A DNA stretch of 56,693 nt, taken from the NCBI GenBank assembly GCA_025603075.1, contig MU626391.1, positions 1 to 56,693 on the forward strand. Reading direction: 5' to 3'. Shown piece after piece: positions 1-12,506 of this stretch. Both the position numbers and the translations under genes were made by a program. Every line of letters begins with the position of its first letter. The first letter of the stretch is position 1. The notes beneath the pieces are model-generated. The model ran no database searches, had not been told where the DNA came from, and saw only the letters and a list, made by a program, of their open reading frames with translations. The stretch comes from Neoconidiobolus thromboides FSU 785. Taxonomy: Eukaryota; Entomophthoromycota; Entomophthoromycetes; Entomophthorales; Neoconidiobolaceae.

Positions 1-459
1 AAATCTGATACTCAGTGATTAAAGTCAATAACAGCTATTGCCTGGTTGACTATACTGTAAGTTGAAAGGTCTTAGATTGTGTGACTAAGATAGACTTGAA
101 TCATGAAGAATAGCATGTAATAGGCTATAGACTATGTAAGACAAATAGAATAGACAATACTATTGTAAAATCTACGTAAAATATTATTAAGAAAACTTAG
201 TGGCTTTATTAAATGTACGAGATATCAAGAAATAATTCAGTTAAAAAGCCTCAAATTACTATATTCTAAAATCTCTTTACACTCCGACAAGTATGGATAT
301 CAAAAGGAGAGGATAATATTATTTGGGATAAAGTTAGAAATTCTCATAACAAATCAAAATAAGAACATGGGATTGATTTTCTCCGAACTCGAGAACACAA
401 CAGCTTAGGCGATTGTTATGCTATAATTAACCATGGGACTGACAAAGCGATATTTCACA
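1..459. mobile_element. Solo-LTR-like repeat, copy 1 (left-truncated by window edge)
   Basis: This stretch is the same repeat as 21045-21508, in the same orientation; by eye roughly 85-90% identical with few gaps. It ends in ATTTCACA (452-459). Its first four bases (TGTG) would lie outside the window. The repeat has TG...CA ends and no coding capacity, as expected of an LTR. It is followed at once by a MITE copy at 460, so no internal retroelement sequence or primer binding site follows it. Which strand is sense is not clear. Confidence 0.7.
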
Positions 460-563
460 ATGGGAGTGTTTTTTTTGACTTCATTATTTTTTCCATTTTT
501 TAAGCGCTATTTAAGTGGAAAATTTTTTAATAAAATTCTTAAACATAAAAATACATCCCCATA
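460..563 (-). mobile_element. MITE copy 1
   Basis: Member of the ~103-bp foldback family described in the findings (TGGGGATGT ... ACATCCCCA ends, central AGCGCT). Here the left end reads TGGGAGTG and joins the LTR end directly; the right end keeps its TA flank. Confidence 0.85.
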
Positions 564-1476
564 TAGTGAATTATAATGCTTATATAATGTGCTTTTCTCT
601 ATTATATTAAAAAATTTAAAGTTTAGTTATAAAAGATTGGATTTTATTTTTATTTTAATAAGTAAGGTCAAATAACTATATGTTTGTATATCAAACATTT
701 ATTAAATATTTAATAAAAGTAATATAAAATATATATTAATTTTTTCAACTATTTAAAAAAAATAAAATAATCAAAACGAGTCTTTAGGTTAAATTTTTTA
801 TTATTAAATTTTAAGCTTTTTGAATTTAACTAATCATATACCAAGGACTTGTTAAAAATTCAAAATTTGAATTAGCTTTAGATAAACTTTGAAACTAATT
901 TGGATGTCCCTGTATATTATTTTGATGCAAAAGTGTGCTAGACTGATTTGTATTGTATATTATTGAGAAGCTACTTTTATAAGCTAAAATATTGCTATTT
1001 TACTAGAAATATAAATTCAACACTAAAATAATATTATCATATACGTTGTGAAATATTAAAATTTAGCTATAATAAAATGTCTATACGAATTAATTCAATA
1101 TTGAATTAATTATTACACAAGATGCTTTCTTTTTATTGTTTTGTCCATTTCTATACGACATAAGATGAAAATATTTGTTAGTTAAATGTTGTAACTAAAA
1201 ACAGATTTTGATATTGATTTATCGAAATTATTTATAGATATATAAATCTTTGAGTGAAAACCCTATATTGTATCAGTCAGCTTCACTAAAAATGATACAG
1301 CAAAACATAAAAAACTATGGTACAGAACAACAGCATTGACTTGTATTTTAATTTTTTAAACCTTTATTTTTAAATAAACGTTACATTCTAATGTGAAAAG
1401 TCATAGGATTTTGTTTTAATTTCTGCACTTTTTATTTCCCCTTTCATAATACAATTTTGAATAAGTAGCCCAACTA
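564..1476. other. Gene-free AT-rich stretch
   Basis: No convincing open frame, RNA gene or repeat was seen. The sequence is close to 80% A+T with stops in every frame. Confidence 0.6.
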
Positions 1477-1575
1477 TATGAGGTTGTTTTTTTTAGTTTC
1501 ATTATTTTTCCATTTTTTAAGCGCTGTTTGAGTGGAAAGATTGTAGTAAAATTCTTAAAAAAACACATCCCCATA
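1477..1575 (-). mobile_element. MITE copy 2
   Basis: Complete family member in reverse orientation, TA on both sides. The left terminus reads TGAGGTTG. Confidence 0.85.
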
Positions 1576-1846
1576 TTTCATTTTTATAACTATAATGATT
1601 ATGATACATAAAAGTTGGCTTAATTTATTGTATGAAAGTACTAAATAAATTAATAAATAAAGCACTAAGAAATAAAATAGAGCAAGCTAACTATGATTGG
1701 TTCTATCTCAAACATAGAAACAACTTGAAAATGACCTAATAATTAAAACGCTAACCTCAAAAAAGCGCTAAAGAGTAGTCTAATTTTGATTTTAATTACA
1801 ACTTAGAATTTACCTTTCTTTTTTTAATTTTAAAAATTGGAACATA

Positions 1847-2948
1847 ATGTCGGAAGCCCAAGCACGTAAATATTTAGCCGATGCTCAAACTAAAGAAAAA
1901 TACAAGGGTTGGTTTGGAGGTGATAAATTAGATGAAGCTTATGAATTATACAATCAGGCTGGAAATTCATTCAAATTGGCTAAATGCTGTAACTTTTTTT
2001 CATAATCAATAATTTTTTAAATTGACTTTTTTTTAAAAAACTAGGGAAGGAAGCTGGAGAATCATTTAAAAGTGCAGCTAGAGTTTCTACTTCTTTAGGT
2101 GAACAAAACGATGCTGCTACGCAATATGTCAACGCTGCAAAGGCTTATAAAAAGGATTATCCACAAGGTAAGATTTTTTTCATTGAAAGATTGTATAAAT
2201 CCTAATATTTATTTAGATGCTATCGATTGTCTTAAATTAGCAGTAAGTATTTTGACTGAACGTGGAAGGTTCCATTCTGCTGCTATTCAGCAAAAGGAAA
2301 TTGCTCAACTATATGAAACAGAGTTAAATAATTTAAATGAAGCTATGGCATCTTATGAATTAGCTGCTGAATGGTATAGCTCAGAGGATTCAAATGCGTA
2401 AATTACATACTATTGTTTTAACTACATCTTTTAACATAAATTAAAGCATTGCTAATTCGTGTTTATTGAAAGTGGCTGAGTTTGCAGCTCAACTAGAACA
2501 ATATGATAAGGCTATAAAGATTTTTGAACAAGTAGCGAATGATAGTGTCAATAATCCATTGGCTAAATGGTCAGTTAAAGAATATTTATTAAAAGCAGGT
2601 TTATGTCATCTTTGTGTTGGGGTAATTATAGTCAAAGGCCTTTTAAAAAATATTTATAAAATTGTAGGACTCGGTGAGTACCTTAAGAGCGCTTGAAAAT
2701 TATGATGAGTTAGATCTTTCGTTTTCTCAAACTAGAGAACGAAAACTTTTAAGAGTAATTTAAAATAGGAACTTATTCATTTTTGTAATCGTTGTTTTTA
2801 GAATCTATATGAAGCCGTTGAACAAGAAGATATTGAAGGGTTTACAAATCATGTGTTTGAATTTGACCAATTAACAAAGCTAGATAACTGGAAAACAAGT
2901 TTAATGTTGCGCATCAAAAAATCGATTGGTGATGAGTCTTTAACTTAA
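1847..2948 (+). CDS. SEC17: Alpha-SNAP (Sec17), NSF adaptor
   Basis: Alpha-SNAP binds assembled SNARE bundles and recruits the NSF/Sec18 ATPase to take them apart after membrane fusion; it is cytosolic and peripheral on membranes. Six exons join in phase: 1847-1988, 2045-2167, 2217-2397, 2447-2621, 2668-2754, 2802-2948, giving 284 aa, close to the usual 290. Family landmarks are in order: [14 protein letters not shown] near residue 48, the TPR-like helices (for example [16 protein letters not shown]), [31 protein letters not shown], and the C-terminal [17 protein letters not shown] that matches the conserved Leu-rich tail which stimulates NSF. Introns are 46-56 nt. The ATG is the first in frame and starts [10 protein letters not shown], as in homologues. 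No defect is visible. Confidence 0.95.
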
Positions 2949-3179
2949 TGTATTACAAAATTAATGTTTTTAAATTGGTTTTAATATAAGATTGTTAAAT
3001 TGAAGTTATTTTCTAGCCAATATTTTAATTTTATATACATTAGCACTTCTATAATAAACTTATCACATTATTTTTAATAAACTTGAACAAAATTTATACA
3101 ATAAACCTATTGCTTTTATTTTTTATATTAAACTTATAGTATCTTTAATAAGGTTGAATGAGACTTATATAATACTAAA

Positions 3180-3323
3180 TTATTTTTTATTTTTAATCAT
3201 CTCTTGTCTCTTTTTATTTCTTTCATGCTTGCCTTTATCAATTTGAGTTTTTACCCAAAGTATTAAGATGGTCGCCATAGTAAAAGCTGCAAAAGGTTGG
3301 GCTATTTTGGAATTAATATTCAT
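3180..3323 (-). CDS. Small single-pass membrane protein, unidentified
   Basis: A 47-codon frame on the minus strand starts MNINSKIAQPFAAF and has one hydrophobic segment (about residues 9-24) followed by a Lys/Arg-rich tail. This is the layout of many tiny mitochondrial inner-membrane or assembly proteins, but I do not recognise the family. It lies between SEC17 and TOA2 and is divergent from TOA2, with 220 bp between starts. The short length makes it uncertain; composition (no in-frame stops, one clean TM, basic tail) is the only support. Confidence 0.4.
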   Translation of the reverse strand: MNINSKIAQPFAAFTMATILILWVKTQIDKGKHERNKKRQEMIKNKK

Positions 3324-3488
3324 TTTATAAACTAATAAGGAAGAATCCTCTAAAAACCATAGTCATTGAGATTATAATCTCAAGCAACCTTCAGTTTGAT
3401 TGGTTGCCTTATTGCAAAGTCTAAGCACAAACTTCAAAAACCGTTAAACCATATGGACTCTCAATTTTAATTGGCCATCACCAAGCAG

Positions 3489-3496
3489 TATAAAAG
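3489..3496 (+). promoter_or_regulatory. TATA box of TOA2
   Basis: TATAAAAG lies 47 bp upstream of the TOA2 start codon in an otherwise mixed-composition stretch, so a short 5' UTR is expected. Confidence 0.5.
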
Positions 3497-3542
3497 GCAC
3501 TTGAGTTGGTTTATAAAAAGGTAAAAAACTCTTCTTTTAAAA

Positions 3543-3963
3543 ATGTCACAATATTATGAATTATACCGTAGTAGTACGTTAGGGATGGCATTAACAGATT
3601 CTCTTGATGAGTTAATTACCACTGGCCAAATCAACCCTCAATTAGCTATGCGCGTTTTAAATCAAGTAAGTAAAAGTTTAAAAGACTTTTTAAAAAGTTA
3701 ATACTTGGTTTAGTATGACCGTAGTGTCACTGAAGCTTTAGGAAACCAGGTTAAAAGTAGAGCTACTTTTAAGGTATTTATTACGCACTTTTTTGAATTT
3801 TAGTTTAAATTGACTTTAGGGTCATCTTCATACTTATAGATTCTGTGATGACGTTTGGACTTTTATCATTGAGAATCCTACCTTTAGGTTTGAAAGTGAA
3901 GTGGTCAACGTACCTAAAGTCAAAATAGTTGCATGTAATGCTAAGAAACCTGGGGAAGCTTAA
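3543..3963 (+). CDS. TOA2: TFIIA small (gamma) subunit
   Basis: TFIIA gamma binds TBP-TATA complexes with the large subunit and stabilises pre-initiation complexes for RNA polymerase II. Three exons (3543-3665, 3714-3773, 3820-3963) give 108 aa, the usual family size. The N-terminal helical part starts [14 protein letters not shown] and holds [20 protein letters not shown]; the beta-barrel part holds [16 protein letters not shown] and the basic [12 protein letters not shown] end. In the second intron two AG acceptors exist (3803 and 3819); the second is chosen because it restores the conserved TFKGHL junction. Confidence 0.93.
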
Positions 3964-4362
3964 GTACCTCATTAAGCACTTGGTTGCTATGCTTTTTAGA
4001 TTTTTTTAATTTAATAAATTCAATGTGATAAATTTATTGAATTATTAATCTTTATTTAAATTATTTGTCTATAATTTGTTGCCTAAAGGCCATTTATCTT
4101 ATACTGAAATTCAAGTTGTCGATGAAGCACATAGTAGATAAAACTACAAGTAGCTTTAACTCTAAAATATTGCTATCCAAAAAAATAATAAAACAAGTAT
4201 TTCAATTTATATTTAAGTATAAACTCAACACGTTAATATTATTCGTTTATGTTTCTATTTGTCAAAAAAAATACTAAAATAAAAAGAATAATCTATGATT
4301 TAATTTACTAATTTTAGAAGCTCTAATAACCTAAAGTTGTATCTATAACACCCCAAATCGAC
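3964..4362. other. Intergenic AT-rich stretch
   Basis: Convergent space between TOA2 and the XRN-like gene. A 70-codon open frame at 4065-4277 is low-complexity and looks like chance. Confidence 0.5.
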
Positions 4363-7300
4363 CTAATTCTCTGTCAAAGATTTAGGCATTGTATTAATAC
4401 ATAAAGTTTGCAATGGTAGCATTATTGGGAATAGTTTGATTCTTTTAGCAGTTTTTACGTTATTTTCAGGGAGATAAGTAAGCATAACTGGAATTGGCCC
4501 AAGGATAATATTATACTTTTTTAAATATTCCTTTTCAAATTTCATAGCTGATTTTGCAAAATTTCTCCTCTGTCCTTCATTATAAGCATCATATTTCAAT
4601 TCTCCTTTAACGAAATAAAACTTGCCATCTTTAGTATTAATTGAGCATATTTTACCTCCACGAATATCCTCAAAGTTTACTATTAAAAAGGTTAGTTACA
4701 TATTTATTCAAGTAATTAGGTATTAAGTTACGAAAATATCCTTGTGTATTAAGCAACAATTTAGCTATATATTGAACGCTTAAATGGCTTATAGGTGAAG
4801 AGAGATAAATTAGCTGTGACATTGAAGTCCTGCCTTCTCTTTTAATATCGTTATAACTTAGTGACTGTGTAATTGTAACGCTTGGGAAACTGTTTAGATA
4901 ATAAAAGCCAGATTTGATTCCCAAGTATGGTTTAAAATCAGGGCTTATCATGCTGTCGATACAATGGTTATATTCAATTGCCTTAATTACATGTTCTTTA
5001 GAACACTGGTAAATATATTTACCATCTATATAAATAAAGTCGGAGTTATTATAATTATATATCGATACTAAACTATTACGGTTTTTAACTATTCTATACG
5101 GTAAGCACCATCGATTTAATCTCTTCTGTTCATCGCTAAACTTTTTAGCTTTACCTATTTCAAAGTCAATATAAACTGATTTGATTATAAACAAACTACC
5201 TAAGACACACCTTGTTATTTTATGTGGATCTATTACTCCTGGATTAAACAAATCATAGTAGTTATATAATTCGGATTTTGGATTTAACATTAAATCCTAT
5301 TTTGTATAAATATAAATATAATAAACATAGCAATAAAAACATGATTTACTTGTAAAAGTTCTGGCAATTCATGAGCATGATTTCTAGGCATAAGAGCTAA
5401 GAGGTGGGCATATGGAGAGAGTGGTTTTCCAATAGTAAACTCAAACTTTTCTCTTGGTATTCCAGCCTTTAAAATATCTAGGATAATTGTTTAAAAAAGA
5501 GAACTTGAGCACAAGAATCATTACTTTCTATTCGAATTGCTCCTCCGCCTGGATAAAACCAATCCCAGGATGGCATTCCACGAAAAATATAGTATATCGT
5601 ATATTGGAGTGATTTTAGATAATCTTTTATTTTTATATTTACATCTTTATTACCCTATATTATAAATTAACTTTATATGCAAATAGTTTTATTAGTTCAC
5701 TTACATTAAGATAATTTACATTTAGTTTATCCTTTCCATCAATATTCACACTATATTCTTGTTCTTCTTCAGGAAAATCAATTTTAATCATGTCATGATT
5801 ATGAATGACTAAACTAGCATTTTCACAAGCCGATGCCAGCTGCTTTAAATACGTAGATAAATTAATATATTCATAAACTTTCTCTTTAATTTCAATTGGA
5901 AATTTAGTGTTAGCCGACAATTCCAATTTTTGTTGCAATGTAGCTTTGTGTACCATTTTTTTTTCAAAATAAGTTTCTGCTTCTTTTATAACGATTTGTT
6001 CAAACTTCATAAATTTTTCTATTTTCTTTTTACCTATTTGAGATACCAATTCAAAAAGATAAAATAAATTTTTAAAATTTATTTCTCCATTAAAAAGAAA
6101 ATGACCTTCTCCATGTTCTAAATAATAAGCATAAACTTCTAGCAATCTATCAAACCCTCCATATTCCACGTTGATACCATAGATACTAGGTACATAATCA
6201 TTTCCATTAAAGGCAGCTAATAAAATAAAATCGTCTAATATTCTCTCTTCACTCACCTTAAACTTAGCTTTTTTAGTGTAAAACTCTTTAATGATACATT
6301 CTCTCAATAACGATATATATATTGTTTCAAACTTGAGATTAAATGTATTTGAAATACTATTCTCGGTTGGTCGTATAATAATAAAGCTTGGTTCGTGAGT
6401 AGACAAAGTCAGTAGAGTTATATCTGCATCAGAGCCTAGTACAGCATGTTTTAAATTCGGATTATAATCTTTTTTAGTTTTACAAAGTCTTATGTAATCC
6501 ATGATCTTATGTTCGCCCTCACCAGGTACCTTATCATTATAAGAAATAATTTATTTAAATTAATATTCAAATCTTACAAGATGACCAGATAATATAATTT
6601 GAGGCTTTTTCCAGTTAGATGAGGAATCTGTGTTACTATTGAGTTTATTGAGCACATATTTTTCAAAATCGGTATATAATTTGTGCATAAACTCAGTGCC
6701 TTTAAGAAATTTAATTTTAACATCTTTTTATGTATCCAAATTAAAGTACCCGGTGTTATTGAAATGGAAGTGACCTCTTTACTTGAGTTTAGTTCATTGA
6801 TCTTTTTGTAATCGATTTTCTTCTACTGACATTTAATTATACATATACATATACATATCATATGCTTTTTATTACCAACATTTCATTTATCTCTTCTTCC
6901 GTTTGAGTACTTAAATTGAATCCCAACTCTTTCCTAGCTATTTTCAACCTTCGCACCTTTTGTGTATTCACCTTAGCTAGTGGAGCGACCCCTACATGAA
7001 CTTATTAAACCATTTTATGATAACGAGTCAAAATTACAAACCATCCGAGGCGATGTAAATCAACTTTTGAGGCCTTACAGCATCGATTGTTTGTTCTAAT
7101 CTTTTTATCAACTTCTTGAATCTTTGTTTATAACCCACTTCTCTATTTTTGGGTGAAATCTTCATATTAACATGTACCAGTTCATTGAAATCAATGTATA
7201 AATTATCTATTTTGGATTAGTTGCTATTCCTTTGGCTTGTTATCTCGTACCTATCTTTGGTAGCGTATTTACTGTCGAAGTCTGGTGCGCTAAAGGATAG

Positions 7301-7386
7301 CGGTGCCTAATAAGTGTTAAGTATTATAGAAATAGCAAGGGTGTATGAATATACTTAAGCCATTGATTAAATTTTTTGATTGCCAT
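4363..7386 (-). CDS. Divergent XRN-family 5'-3' exoribonuclease
   Basis: Eleven exons join in phase without stops: 7386-7355, 7306-7251, 7206-7042, 6991-6876, 6822-6750, 6699-6578, 6529-5705, 5654-5525, 5477-5350, 5296-4681, 4628-4363, giving 842 aa. XRN enzymes degrade 5'-monophosphate RNA. Seen motifs: MAIKKFNQWLKHRYP (family MGVPxFFRWL), NLYIDFNELVH (family DMNGIIH), ASDGVAPLAKVNTQK followed by RR, SITPGTEFM, GHLVPGEGEHKIMDYIRL, GSDADITLL, FNGNDYVPS, RGMPSWDWFYP, and a PFEQL-like segment (KPLSPYAHLLALMP). The acidic catalytic residues and the K, Q, R, R of the phosphate pocket are kept. Odd: Gly2 and Pro4 are lost and the DMNG glycine is Glu. It is shorter than Xrn1 (~1500 aa) and Rat1 (~1000 aa), so a divergent paralogue is likely. 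Confidence 0.85.
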
Positions 7387-7909
7387 TTAAAAAACAATGT
7401 ACTTTTTATTTTTTCTTATATTTTAAATTCTCTTGTTTATTCTTTTAATCGAATTTATTCAATGCTGATTGAACAATTGGTATAATTATTTTTTGTAATT
7501 ATCATAAAATTTGGTAGCTTTAAACTAATTAACTAAAAGCGAAAGTATCATTAAATTATTATTATATTATTATTTAACTAGAAAATGTCGATTCCGTCCA
7601 ATATTAAAAACACTGATTACTATATAGTTATAAATAAATTATAGTTACTATTAACAAAATCAAGTTATATTATGTTTAATCAACTTGTATATATTTCAAA
7701 ATAATATTAATAAACGTTCCTATTTAACTGCAAAATAGCCCATTTAAATAAAATCATGAGAAAAACACTGCTTCTAACTATAATAAACAAAAGCGTAAAA
7801 ATGTATTATCTACCTAAAAAAATTAATCCTAGTGCTAAATCATGTAAAATCATATATATAACTATTTAAAATAATATAAATTTAATTTTATACTTGCACT
7901 TTTCAACCC
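7387..7909. other. Intergenic stretch
   Basis: About 520 bp between the start of the XRN-like gene and the end of RVB1; nothing beyond AT-rich sequence was seen. It must hold the XRN-like promoter. Confidence 0.5.
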
Positions 7910-9427
<1,518 letters not shown>

Positions 9428-9736
9428 GATTGTTTATTTCTATGTTTATTAAATAAAGTGATTTGACTTTAGCTAAAAGCTGGTTTTTTAGGATCAAAGC
9501 CTAGAGCCAATCAAATGAAATCTTAAATTTTGGAAAGGATTTTGGAAAGAATATTGAAGAATTTTGATTCTTACATTAAATTGTATACTAAAAATATTTC
9601 TAACAAATTTCAAATTGAAAGTAAATTGTTTAAAGTTTATCAAAATAAATAATATTCAAACCTATAACTTTATTTTATATACTTGGCAATAGCAACTCAC
9701 TTTTATAAAATTATAAGCTTTTAGTTTTAAAATAGA

Positions 9737-9840
9737 TATGTGATGTATTTTTGTGTTTAAGAATTTTATTAACAAATTTTCCACTTAAATAGCGCTTAAA
9801 AAATGGAAAAAATAATGAAGTCAAAAAAAACACTCCCATA
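9737..9840 (+). mobile_element. MITE copy 3
   Basis: Complete family member with TA flanks. The left end is TGTGATG and the right end CACTCCCA. Confidence 0.85.
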
Positions 9841-10183
9841 TATATTTAGCATTACAGAGTTTTCTTGATAATATAATGTAATACAGTAGGAAGAAAAATG
9901 GTCTGAATATCGCTATAGATTTTACTATATGTGGTTATATATAATATATACACGAATGAAGTCTATCAAATAAACCTCATAGTAGTATTTTAGATATTAT
10001 AGAAGAATAGCCGAGCTATCATAAGCTTATTTAACAAATATTACTCAATAATTAAATAGAACACTTGTCTGATTTTTTACTTGTAAGCATTTTCCTAATA
10101 TTTTCTAATAAAATGAATATTAACTTTCAAACATTTACCAGCTAATTATAATCACTATGAAAATCTTATATAAGCCTTAAAAA

Positions 10184-10286
10184 TATGGAGATGTATTTTT
10201 GTATTTAAGAATTTTATTAACAATTTTTTTGCTCAAATAGCGCTCAAAAAATGGAAATCAATGAAATCGAAAAAAACATCCCCATA
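10184..10286 (+). mobile_element. MITE copy 4
   Basis: Complete member. Its right-hand TA (10285-10286) is also the left-hand TA of copy 5. Confidence 0.88.
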
Positions 10287-10389
10287 TGGGAGTGTCTTTT
10301 TTAACTTCATTATTTCTTCCATTTTTTAAGCGCTATCTAAACGGAAAATTTGCTAACAAAATTCTTAAACACAAAAATACATCCCCATA
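10285..10389 (-). mobile_element. MITE copy 5
   Basis: Complete member in the opposite orientation, joined to copy 4 through one shared TA, which suggests insertion into the target site made by the other copy. Confidence 0.88.
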
Positions 10390-10717
10390 TGTTTTTTCCA
10401 ATTTAATGTTTGTAATTATTTGACAAAAAACAATTCATATAAACCCTCTTTTAACTATTTAAAATATTATAAATCTATGAGCTTTGTTCTATTGCTTTAG
10501 ATACTATCTCTAATTTAGCTATAGATAAAATGATAATAAAATATGAATTTTTTTACAAGACATCAAAATCTAATATTTATAATGTAAAATCTTTAATGCT
10601 TGTTCAACTTAGCTATTTGTTACATCAGCAGAACAAGATAAATACATTGATCAAAAGTGTACAAAAAAAACACTTTCTCCAGAACAAAAAGGTAGCATAT
10701 TAGCAAAAAATTTATAA

Positions 10718-10820
10718 TATGGGGATGTATTTTGTGTCTAAGAATTTTATTAACAATATTTCCACTCAAATAGCGCTTAAAAATGGAAAAAGTAGTGAAA
10801 ACAAAGAAAACATCCCCATA
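10718..10820 (+). mobile_element. MITE copy 6
   Basis: Complete member with perfect TGGGGATGT / ACATCCCCA ends and TA on both sides; among the least decayed copies. Confidence 0.9.
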
Positions 10821-11760
10821 TATTTAATTAAGTATTGATTAAATAATATATAGTTTTAAAAAATAAAAGTTATAGTATAATATAAAATAATAAAGATTTT
10901 AGTTGATTTGTAATTATTGAAAATCTAATAAGCTTTCTTTGTTGTTTGTATAATACTTTTTAATAAAAAGCATTAAGTTTTCTTATTTTAAATATTTAGT
11001 TACTTTAAAACTTTAAACATTAAAATATAATAAATTGATTGATCGATTGATTAATTAGTTTAATTTGAACTTTATTTACTACAACTATTTTTATAAATCA
11101 TGGGTCATTGAAGTCAATATATATTTTATAGTTATTTCTTAAAGTGACTTTTTTGCATAATTTAGTATTCATTAGCTCAATTTTTTGTTGTTAAAATTAG
11201 TTTTATTTTTAAATCCTCAAACTACGAATTTAATAATTAACTCGAAATTAAGTTTTATTAGTCAAATTTTTATAACAGCTGAAAAATAACTAAAAGTAAA
11301 AATTAAGTTAAAAAATTGAACTAATAATTTGATTAGCATTTACTGTGTCTAAAAGGTACTTTCAATAGATTAAGGAATTAAATTTCGGTGCTTGAGGAAC
11401 ACCCCCAGGAAGTAAAGAATTAACTCAGTTGATTTTTTTGTTTTTGGATCTGCATCTCTACTTTTTCAAGGGGTCTACACTGTTATAAAACCATTTTTAC
11501 TTGAATCAAGTCCTTTTTTCTATATTCTGGTTGTTATTATAACTTAGGTATTAAATTGGTAAGCTAATTCTCTCTTGATTTGCTTGTAATCTTATTAAAC
11601 TTGTATTTTTGTAATAGATGTTCATAGATTCCATGTCTTTCGTTAATAGTCAAACTTTTCCTTCTACTTTTCTGTTTTCTAAGTTTGAGTAAGTTTGTAA
11701 ACTTAAACTGATCTTTGTTTTGCTAACCATTTTCATGAATAAAAAGTGGTTGTAAGAATA

Positions 11761-11884
11761 AATGGGGATGTATTTTTGTGTTTAAGAATTTTACTAACAA
11801 ATTTTCCACTCAAATAGTGCTTAAAAAACGGAAAAATAATAAAACCAAAAAAACATCTCCAATGATGTCAAAAAAACACTCCCA
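11761..11884 (+). mobile_element. MITE copy 7 with a duplicated right end
   Basis: A full-length copy (11761-11861) is followed directly by a second right-terminal fragment (about 11863-11884, reading into CACTCCCA). The left flank has lost its TA. Confidence 0.75.
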
Positions 11885-12506
11885 AATGCTAACTTGAAAC
11901 TTAAAATACATTTTTGGCGAATTAATTCTATTTGGTAAAGTTACTTGTTATTTTCTATCTACTTTAAAGGCTCCACGTAACTTCAAGGGGTAATATAAAA
12001 TAAACTTTTACTGTAAGATGATTAAAACGATGAGATGATTTATGTAACAGCCAGTTTATTTGCTTGTCAATATAGTAAGCTTAATATGAAGATTGGAGAA
12101 AAAGATCCCGTTTATTGTTTCGGAGGGAGCACATAGTAACTCAAACCATAAAAATCGAAGTATCTATAAAAGTAAAAATTTTAAAATTTTGAATATTTTA
12201 AGCAAATAAATACTTCAATAGATTTAATATAAACTTTGTTTGTAGACTATTTCAAGACTATTTTGATAAGATTGAGAATTTTTTAGTCTAAATATCTAGG
12301 ATATTATTTTCTTAGCTTATTTTGCTTTTTGGGATACTTTGAGATTTAATTAAGTAATACCAATTGTATAACAGATAAGGGAGCTATTGTTCTTTTAATA
12401 AAATTATAAGAACTTTGATAAGGATCTATTACATCTATTTATAATTTTAAAATACACAATATAAATAACAAAAAGTGTAGAAATAAATCGCTAGATTCTT
12501 TTTTTA

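Larger units (their letters stand above)
9428..12506. other. 3-kb gene-free, MITE-rich region
   Basis: Besides five MITE copies (separate entries) no coding, tRNA or rRNA signal was found. It separates RVB1 from the kelch-like gene. Confidence 0.6.

Noticed and set aside
4065-4277. 70-aa plus-strand frame
   Set aside because: Low-complexity AT-rich translation without domain or conserved look.
5500-7220. Apparent frameshift and in-frame stops in the XRN-like gene (first read as a pseudogene)
   Set aside because: All are explained by 45-54-nt introns with GTA donors and AG acceptors; every junction keeps phase and restores family motifs.
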